This document shows, piece by piece, positions 1-5,429 of a stretch of DNA of 5,429 nt. Under the pieces are notes generated by a model. The model did not search any database. It was not told the DNA's origin and was given only the letters and a program-made list of their open reading frames with translations. The position numbers were made by a program, and so were the translations under genes. The DNA comes from Deinococcus rhizophilus. Its GTDB lineage: Bacteria; Deinococcota; Deinococci; Deinococcales; Deinococcaceae. Numbering within the stretch: the first letter of the stretch is position 1; every line of letters starts with the position of its first letter. Where the stretch lies: NCBI RefSeq assembly GCF_030271215.1, contig NZ_JASNGB010000184.1, positions 532 through 5,960 of the forward strand, read 5' to 3'.

Positions 1-1192
<1,192 letters not shown>

Positions 1193-1200
1193 AACGGGGC

Positions 1201-1206
1201 AGTCTA
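1201..1206 (-). promoter_or_regulatory. -10-like hexamer TAGACT for the U32 gene (leaderless type)
   Basis: TAGACT on the minus strand ends 8 nt before the ATG at 1192. A transcript starting the usual 6-8 nt after a -10 element would begin at or next to the start codon. No purine-rich ribosome binding site is present and no good -35 is visible. The support is the matching geometry at five other starts in this window. Confidence 0.5.
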
Positions 1207-1247
1207 GCCGACCGGCTGGGGCGCGAGCGTGAGCGGGGGAACGGGGC

Positions 1248-1280
1248 CGGGGCCAGGTCCGGCAGTGGACGCTGGCCCCG
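1248..1280 (-). terminator. Strong hairpin downstream of uspA, probable transcript end without a U-tract
   Basis: A 9-bp perfect stem (1248-1256 with 1272-1280, CGGGGCCAG/CTGGCCCCG) is extended by GTCC/GGAC (1257-1260 with 1267-1270) across a one-base bulge at 1271, with a six-base loop. It begins 13 nt after the uspA stop codon. The minus-strand sequence after it is G/C-rich with no run of T, so it is not a canonical intrinsic terminator. A 3'-end stabiliser or Rho-assisted end is equally possible. ACGGGGCC at 1241-1248 could compete for the same right arm (1274-1281). Confidence 0.45.
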
Positions 1281-1292
1281 TCGGGAAGAGGC

Positions 1293-1775
1293 TTACCGGC
1301 TGGCGATGGCTCCGCCACTCTGGACGGCGGCCCAACTCGGCACCGCCTGCCCATCGCGCACGAGCAGCACGGGCACCGGGGCGTGGTGGGTCACCGCTTC
1401 TGCGACGCTGCCGAGCAGGGCGCGGCTCAGGCCCGAGCGCCCGTGGGTGCTCATCACGATCAGATCGGCGCCGAGGGTCTTGGCGGCTTCCAGGATCAGC
1501 CGGGGCACCGGGCGGCCCGAGGCGCGTTCCAGCCGCAGGTCGGCGTGGGGGAGCCGGGTCTGGAGTTCGCCTTTCAGGGCCAGCAGCGCTTCTTCCTGCT
1601 GCTGCACGGCGTTCTCGGGAATATAGGCGTAGGCTTCGGCCACGGTAGGCAGGGGATCGGGCTGCACGTACAGGACCGAGAGATCGGCGCTCAGGGCGCG
1701 GGCGAGCGCGTCGGCGTGGGCAAGGGCCTGGTGGCCGAGGGAGCTGCCGTCGGTGGTGACGAGGATGCGGGGCAT
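1293..1775 (-). CDS. Universal stress protein, UspA family
   Basis: A 160-residue single-domain Usp, the normal length. The first strand ILVTTDGS has the conserved aspartate at 9. A long helix follows, then VLYV (about 34-37). Near the end comes the nucleotide-binding segment with H111-G112, nine residues, then G122-S123, and a final strand VPVLLVRD (134-141). The family motif G-x2-G-x9-G-[ST] is kept except that its first Gly is Ser109, so ATP binding is likely but not certain. The last 19 residues form a low-complexity tail past the Usp fold. Usp proteins are cytoplasmic, usually dimeric, and help cells survive stress; the partner here is unknown. The ATG at 1775 is preferred over a TTG six bases upstream because AGGAGG lies 6 nt before the ATG but directly abuts the TTG. 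It lies 48 nt downstream of a rhodanese gene in the same direction, probably in one operon. Confidence 0.93.
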   Translation of the reverse strand: MPRILVTTDGSSLGHQALAHADALARALSADLSVLYVQPDPLPTVAEAYAYIPENAVQQQEEALLALKGELQTRLPHADLRLERASGRPVPRLILEAAKTLGADLIVMSTHGRSGLSRALLGSVAEAVTHHAPVPVLLVRDGQAVPSWAAVQSGGAIASR

Positions 1776-1781
1776 GGTCAA

Positions 1782-1787
1782 CCTCCT
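1782..1787 (-). promoter_or_regulatory. Shine-Dalgarno AGGAGG of uspA
   Basis: AGGAGG on the minus strand with a 6-nt gap to the ATG at 1775. It decides the start between ATG (1775) and the upstream TTG (1781). It is one of only two strong ribosome binding sites in the window, and both are in front of genes that look internal to operons. Confidence 0.8.
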
Positions 1788-1823
1788 ATGGCCCCAGCCT
1801 CGGCTCCAGCCATTACCGGGGCG

Positions 1824-2114
1824 TTACCGCGTGCCCAGCTCGCGGCGCAGGGCAGGCAGGCCGCCGGGATAGGCGGTCGCGTCCAGCCCGTCGGCTTGCA
1901 GCAGCCGGGCGGCCAGGGCCGAGCGGGGGCCACGCTCGCACAGCACGACGAGGGGGCCGAGATCGGGGGTCAGGCCGTGGGTGCCGCGCTCGACCGCTTC
2001 CAGGGTCAGTGGGCGCACGGGCAGGGAGGTCAGGCGCTCCAGCGGCTCGCGGAAGCGCAGTTCCTGGGGCCGCAGGTCGATCAGGGTCGCGCCGGGGGGA
2101 AGACCGGTGGGCAT
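1824..2114 (-). CDS. Compact single-domain rhodanese-like protein
   Basis: A 96-residue rhodanese-homology domain. Visible are the first strand with LIDLRPQE (11-18, the usual [LV]-[IV]-D-[LV]-R start), the strand VVLCE, and the active-site loop CERGPRS with catalytic Cys59 and Arg61 and Arg64. The C-terminal YPGGLPALRRE matches the usual L-x-GG-x-x-x-W/L ending. With the loop cysteine present it should be able to carry a persulfide, as rhodaneses do in sulfur transfer; donor and acceptor cannot be told. It is slightly short for the family (about 100-110 residues). The ATG at 2114 was chosen over an in-frame GTG at 2141 because a -10-like TACACT ends 6 nt before the ATG, so the GTG reading would translate the promoter itself. 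uspA follows after 48 nt. Upstream and divergent is another rhodanese. Confidence 0.85.
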   Translation of the reverse strand: MPTGLPPGATLIDLRPQELRFREPLERLTSLPVRPLTLEAVERGTHGLTPDLGPLVVLCERGPRSALAARLLQADGLDATAYPGGLPALRRELGTR

Positions 2115-2120
2115 GGGCCG

Positions 2121-2126
2121 AGTGTA
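2121..2126 (-). promoter_or_regulatory. -10-like hexamer TACACT for the minus-strand rhodanese (leaderless type)
   Basis: TACACT on the minus strand, 6 nt before the ATG at 2114, with no Shine-Dalgarno. It forms the left half of a back-to-back promoter pair with 2165-2170 inside the 62-bp intergenic region. No convincing -35 is seen. Confidence 0.5.
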
Positions 2127-2164
2127 GGGGGTCGGGGGCACGGTCGCATGGGACGGCGGGCCTG

Positions 2165-2170
2165 TATCCT
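2165..2170 (+). promoter_or_regulatory. -10-like hexamer TATCCT for the rhodanese-sufT operon (leaderless type)
   Basis: TATCCT ends 6 nt before the ATG at 2177, and there is no ribosome binding site. The spacing equals that of the divergent promoter at 2121-2126; the two hexamers are separated by 38 bp. Their upstream (-35) regions would overlap around 2143-2149, so one polymerase or one regulator bound there could affect both directions. Confidence 0.5.
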
Positions 2171-2176
2171 GCCCGC

Positions 2177-2505
2177 ATGACCCAGACCTCCATTCCCGAC
2201 ATCACCCCGGCCGAGGGCCACCAGCGGGTGCAGCAGGGTGCCCTCCTCGTGGACGTGCGCGAGCCGAATGAGTACGCCGAGCTTCATGCCGAGGGCGCCC
2301 GGCTCCTGCCGCTCAGCGAACTGGAGAGCCGATTCGGGGAACTGCCGAAAGACCGCCCGCTCGTGATGATCTGCCGCAGCGGCGCCCGCAGCGCCCGCGC
2401 CGGGGAATACCTTCGGGCGCAGGGCTACAGCGACGTGGTCAATCTCGCGGGCGGCACCCTCGCATGGGCCGACGCGGGCCTGCCCACCGCCGGAGGAGAA
2501 CAGTG

Positions 2506-2506
<1 letters not shown>
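2177..2506 (+). CDS. Single-domain rhodanese (sulfurtransferase), first gene of the operon with sufT
   Basis: A 109-residue, full-length single-domain rhodanese. It opens with an ITPAEGHQ segment (9-16), followed by LLVDVREPNEY (23-33), the strand PLVMIC, and the active-site loop CRSGARS with catalytic Cys66 and Arg71. It closes with the family ending VVNLAGGTLAW (87-97). This closely matches the GlpE/PspE-like class, which moves sulfane sulfur via a Cys-persulfide in the cytoplasm. No signal peptide is visible. Its TGA stop (2504-2506) shares one base with the ATG of the following sufT-like gene, so the two are co-transcribed and probably translationally coupled. That context favours a role in sulfur supply or persulfide handling near Fe-S assembly, which is an inference. 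The start has a -10-like element 6 nt upstream and is probably leaderless. Confidence 0.92.
2492..2498 (+). promoter_or_regulatory. Shine-Dalgarno GGAGGAG of the sufT-like gene
   Basis: GGAGGAG lies inside the last codons of the rhodanese gene. Its AGGAG core is 7 nt before the ATG at 2506. It fixes the start at 2506 rather than an in-frame ATG at 2464, which would overlap the rhodanese and add Arg-rich residues unlike the family. Confidence 0.8.
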
Positions 2507-2859
<353 letters not shown>

Positions 2860-2874
2860 AAGGAGGCGGTAAAG

Positions 2875-2905
2875 AGGCGCCCCAGCCTGAGCCGGGGCGC
2901 CTTTT
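2875..2905 (+). terminator. Rho-independent terminator of the rhodanese-sufT operon
   Basis: A perfect 9-bp stem AGGCGCCCC (2875-2883) / GGGGCGCCT (2894-2902) with a 10-nt loop. TTTTGTT follows on the plus strand and part of it can pair with the upstream AAAG. It begins 15 nt after the sufT stop. The converging zinc peptidase gene ends 38 nt further on. Read on the minus strand, the stem is followed only by CTCTTTACC, so it may work weakly in that direction too. Confidence 0.9.
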
Positions 2906-2942
2906 GTTGCTGGGGCTTCGTGTTGATGGGGCTCAGTGGAAC

Positions 2943-3635
2943 TCAGTCGCTCTGGCTGCGGGCGATGCCCAGCACGTTGAGCAGCTGCGCGAGCGCCATC
3001 GCGAAGCCCGCGACGTAGGTCAGGGCGGCGGCAGTCAGCACGGTGCGGGCGCCCCCCGCCTCCTGACCGGAGACGATGCCGCGCTGGCCCATGTAGGCGA
3101 GTGCGCGGCGGCTCGCGTCGAACTCGACGGGCAGGGTGACGAGGTGAAAGAGCAGCGCCCCGGCAAAGAGGATCACGCCCACCCACAGCAGGCCGGTGAG
3201 TTGCAAGAAGATGCCCGCCAGCAGCAGCAGCGGCGCGAGGTTCATGCCCAGGCTCAGCGGCATGGCGAGGCGGCCGCGCAGCACCAGCGCGGGCATCCGC
3301 ACCTTGTCCTGAATGGCGTGCCCGACCTCGTGCGCGGCGACGGCAAGGGCCGCGACGCTGGGCAGGCGGTAGTTGGCTTCCGAGAGGTTCACCGTCTTGC
3401 GGATGGGGTCGTAGTGGTCGGACAGCTTGCCCGGCACCATGTTGACGGGCACGTGCGAGAGGCCGTTCTCGTCGAGCATCATCCGGGCCAGCTCGGCGCC
3501 GGTCAGGTTGCGGCTGTTGCGCACCTGCCCCCACTTGCCGTAGGTGCGGCTGAGGTAGCCCTGAATGAAGAGCGAGGCGACGAAGATGATCAGAATCAAA
3601 GGCCAATACGACCCCTGGAAGGCGAGGAAGTCCAT
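2943..3635 (-). CDS. YugP-like membrane zinc metallopeptidase
   Basis: 230 residues, the usual length for the YugP-type zinc peptidase family (PF04298). An N-terminal membrane helix (about 12-30) is followed by a soluble part with the conserved VPGKLSDHYDP stretch (67-77) and N83-L-S85. The gluzincin motif HEVGH is at 102-106 (zinc-binding His102 and His106, catalytic Glu103). Hydrophobic helices follow at about 130-147 and 150-168, then LPVEFDASRRA (168-178), whose Glu171 is the likely third zinc ligand, and a last membrane helix at about 200-222. It should be an inner-membrane protease; its substrate is unknown. spoVS lies 58 nt upstream in the same direction. The gene may be read through from spoVS or use a weak promoter 8 nt before its ATG; no clear ribosome binding site is present. 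Confidence 0.93.
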   Translation of the reverse strand: MDFLAFQGSYWPLILIIFVASLFIQGYLSRTYGKWGQVRNSRNLTGAELARMMLDENGLSHVPVNMVPGKLSDHYDPIRKTVNLSEANYRLPSVAALAVAAHEVGHAIQDKVRMPALVLRGRLAMPLSLGMNLAPLLLLAGIFLQLTGLLWVGVILFAGALLFHLVTLPVEFDASRRALAYMGQRGIVSGQEAGGARTVLTAAALTYVAGFAMALAQLLNVLGIARSQSD

Positions 3636-3643
3636 AGGCCCCC

Positions 3644-3649
3644 AGTATG
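3644..3649 (-). promoter_or_regulatory. Weak -10-like hexamer CATACT for the zinc peptidase gene
   Basis: CATACT on the minus strand ends 8 nt before the ATG at 3635. It keeps four of six TATAAT positions and lacks the first T, so it is the weakest of the six leaderless-type candidates. The GGGGG between it and the ATG is too close (3 nt) to serve as a normal Shine-Dalgarno. Confidence 0.33.
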
Positions 3650-3691
3650 AGCGGCCTGCACTCAGGTTCGGTGAAGACGGCCTTTAACCGC

Positions 3692-3717
3692 GTTCAGGCT
3701 TGCGGCACGGCCTGAAC
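3692..3717. repeat. 8-bp inverted repeat across the spoVS stop codon
   Basis: GTTCAGGC (3692-3699) and GCCTGAAC (3710-3717) form a perfect stem with a 10-nt loop, and the spoVS TGA lies within the distal arm. On the minus strand it is followed by GCGGTTAAAGG with no T run, so it is not a typical intrinsic terminator. It could mark the 3' end of the spoVS message or attenuate read-through into the peptidase gene. It may also be chance in GC-rich DNA. Confidence 0.4.
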
Positions 3718-3987
3718 CAGAAAGCGCAGGGCGGTGCGCTCCTCATTGTGGTCCTCGAGCTTGATGAATTCCGGCTGCACGGTGAGGTCGAGTGCGTTGC
3801 CGACGAGGTAGCCCCGGGCGATGGCGAGGGCCTTGACCGCCTGATTCACGGCCGCCGGGCCGATCGCCTGCACCTCGACCTGTCCCTGCGAGCGCAGCAG
3901 GGCCGCGACTGCCCCCGCCACCGCGTTGGGCCGCGACTGGCCGGAGACACGCAACACTTCGGGCGAGGGCGGGGTCTGGATCATCAC
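3694..3987 (-). CDS. spoVS: Stage V sporulation protein S (SpoVS) family protein
   Basis: 97 residues, a little over the 86 typical of SpoVS because of a short N-terminal tail (QTPPSPE). The rest matches the family end to end: VLRVSGQSRPNAVAGAVA at 11-28, VEVQAIGPAAVNQAVKA at 37-53, IARGY (56-60), a DLTVQPEF strand, and E82-E83-R84-T-A with a final strand to residue 94. It is a small cytoplasmic protein with an Alba-like fold, so nucleic-acid binding is suspected. In Bacillus it affects septation and late sporulation, but homologues occur widely in bacteria that do not sporulate, where the role is unclear. The start is GTG at 3987 or ATG at 3984, adjacent codons. A good -10 (TATAGT) is 8 nt before the GTG and 11 nt before the ATG. 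The GTG fits the spacing of the other genes, but leaderless translation favours ATG, so the start is uncertain by one codon. Confidence 0.92.
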   Translation of the reverse strand: MMIQTPPSPEVLRVSGQSRPNAVAGAVAALLRSQGQVEVQAIGPAAVNQAVKALAIARGYLVGNALDLTVQPEFIKLEDHNEERTALRFLVQAVPQA

Positions 3988-3995
3988 TGCTGTTC

Positions 3996-4001
3996 ACTAT
4001 A
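3996..4001 (-). promoter_or_regulatory. -10 element TATAGT of spoVS
   Basis: TATAGT on the minus strand keeps five of six consensus positions and is the best -10 in the window. It sits 8 nt before the GTG at 3987 and 11 nt before the ATG at 3984, with no ribosome binding site between. A poor TTCCCC lies 18 nt upstream as the only -35 candidate. Confidence 0.6.
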
Positions 4002-4035
4002 GCCTCATCTGACGCTCAGGGGGAAGGCCGCGTAA

Positions 4036-4063
4036 CGGGGGCACCCCCTCCGGAATGCCCCCG
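4036..4063 (-). terminator. Hairpin downstream of the acyl-CoA dehydrogenase gene, possible terminator
   Basis: CGGGGGCA (4036-4043) and TGCCCCCG (4056-4063) form an 8-bp perfect stem with a 12-nt loop, 17 nt past the dehydrogenase stop. On the minus strand it is followed by TTACGCGG with no T-tract, so termination would need help or be partial. A competing short palindrome GGGGGCACCCCC (4037-4048) is nested in it. Confidence 0.45.
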
Positions 4064-4080
4064 CTCCTGGGCCTGAAAGC

Positions 4081-5262
<1,182 letters not shown>

Positions 5263-5269
5263 GGGGCCC

Positions 5270-5275
5270 AGGCTA
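5270..5275 (-). promoter_or_regulatory. -10-like hexamer TAGCCT for the acyl-CoA dehydrogenase gene (leaderless type)
   Basis: TAGCCT on the minus strand ends 7 nt before the ATG at 5262, with no Shine-Dalgarno in between and no clear -35. It lies in the 24-nt gap after the GNAT-like gene, so the dehydrogenase may be transcribed separately from its upstream neighbour. Confidence 0.45.
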
Positions 5276-5286
5276 GCAAAGGCGGC

Positions 5287-5429
5287 TCAGGGCGACGGTC
5301 GGGCGGCTTCCAGTGCTCCGGAGAGCGCCTCCTCGATGCCGCGCCCACGCCAGGCACTCTCCACGCCGAGGGCCTCGCCGCCCTCCCAGGCCAGGGCCGC
5401 GCCGATCACGGAGCCGCCCGCCACGGCGA
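5287..5429 (-). CDS. GNAT-like acetyltransferase, C-terminal 46 residues only (partial, N-terminus off the right edge)
   Basis: A minus-strand frame is open from the window edge to TGA at 5287-5289. A strand VIGAALAWEG is followed by LGVESAWRGRGIEEALSGAL, which closely resembles GNAT motif A (LGV-x2-x-x-RGxGI-x3-L), the acetyl-CoA pyrophosphate-binding loop. The Q/R-x-x-G-x-G/A core is seen as W26-R27-G28-R29-G30-I31 of the visible part. The protein ends 15 residues after that loop, whereas a normal GNAT domain continues for about 40-60 residues through motif B. This may therefore be the second, degenerate domain of a tandem GNAT, a domain with a rearranged order, or a shortened protein. Substrate is unknown. 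The reading frame is well supported; the family call is moderate because so little is visible. Confidence 0.6.
   Translation of the reverse strand, partial: AVAGGSVIGAALAWEGGEALGVESAWRGRGIEEALSGALEAARPSP

Noticed and set aside
1776..1781. TTG at 1781 as the start of uspA
   Set aside because: The AGGAGG would directly abut the TTG, while it is ideally spaced from the ATG at 1775, where the family's usual N-terminus begins.
2115..2141. GTG at 2141 as the start of the minus-strand rhodanese
   Set aside because: It has no ribosome binding site, the added residues are not part of the domain, and the stretch contains the TACACT hexamer that explains the ATG at 2114.
1383..2180. 265-codon plus-strand frame opposite uspA and the minus-strand rhodanese
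   Set aside because: It overlaps two real genes and an intergenic region, and its composition is Gly/Gln/Ala-rich with no recognisable fold.
2464..2505. Upstream ATG at 2464 as the start of the sufT-like gene
   Set aside because: It would overlap the rhodanese by over 40 bases and add an Arg-rich segment. The GGAGGAG site points to the ATG at 2506.
3700..4002. 100-codon plus-strand frame opposite spoVS
   Set aside because: It is a shadow of spoVS, which matches its family over almost its whole length on the other strand.

Overview
The window is very GC-rich and gene-dense, and it looks like a chromosomal piece from Deinococcus or a close relative. Three things point there. (1) The gene set is a U32 RNA-modification protein, UspA, single-domain rhodaneses, a SufT-type protein, a YugP-type zinc peptidase, SpoVS in a context with no other sporulation gene, and an acyl-CoA dehydrogenase. 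(2) Third codon positions are strongly G/C. (3) Six of the eight visible gene starts lack a ribosome binding site and instead carry a -10-like hexamer 6-8 nt before the start codon. That is the arrangement of leaderless transcripts, which are known to be abundant in Deinococcus. The genus assignment is inferred, not proven.

Layout from left to right. Minus strand, 1-2114: a rhodanese gene (1824-2114), then uspA (1293-1775, with a strong AGGAGG), then a hairpin, then a U32-family gene (1-1192) whose C-terminal part lies beyond the left edge. Plus strand, 2177-2859: a second rhodanese overlapping a sufT-like gene by one base, closed by a clear intrinsic terminator at about 2875-2905. The two rhodaneses are divergent and share a 62-bp intergenic region with a back-to-back pair of leaderless-type promoters. 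Minus strand, 2943-5429: the C-terminal end of a GNAT-like gene (5287-5429), an acyl-CoA dehydrogenase (4081-5262), spoVS (3694-3987) and a membrane zinc peptidase (2943-3635). The peptidase converges with sufT on the terminator.

Functional reading. The rhodanese2-sufT pair is the best-supported functional unit; sulfane-sulfur handling coupled to Fe-S cluster assembly is the natural hypothesis. The U32 protein keeps the Cys set associated with Fe-S binding in this family, so it could be a client of such a system, but that link is speculative. UspA and the minus-strand rhodanese look like a small stress-related operon. SpoVS and the YugP-like peptidase are neighbours in the same direction. The acyl-CoA dehydrogenase is an ordinary complete flavoenzyme.

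No gene-free stretch exceeds about 100 bases. I saw no tRNA, rRNA, CRISPR array, insertion sequence or phage gene. Most of the window is ordinary core-type sequence. The most notable signals are the leaderless versus Shine-Dalgarno split, the divergent rhodanese pair, and the unusual end of the GNAT-like protein at the right edge.
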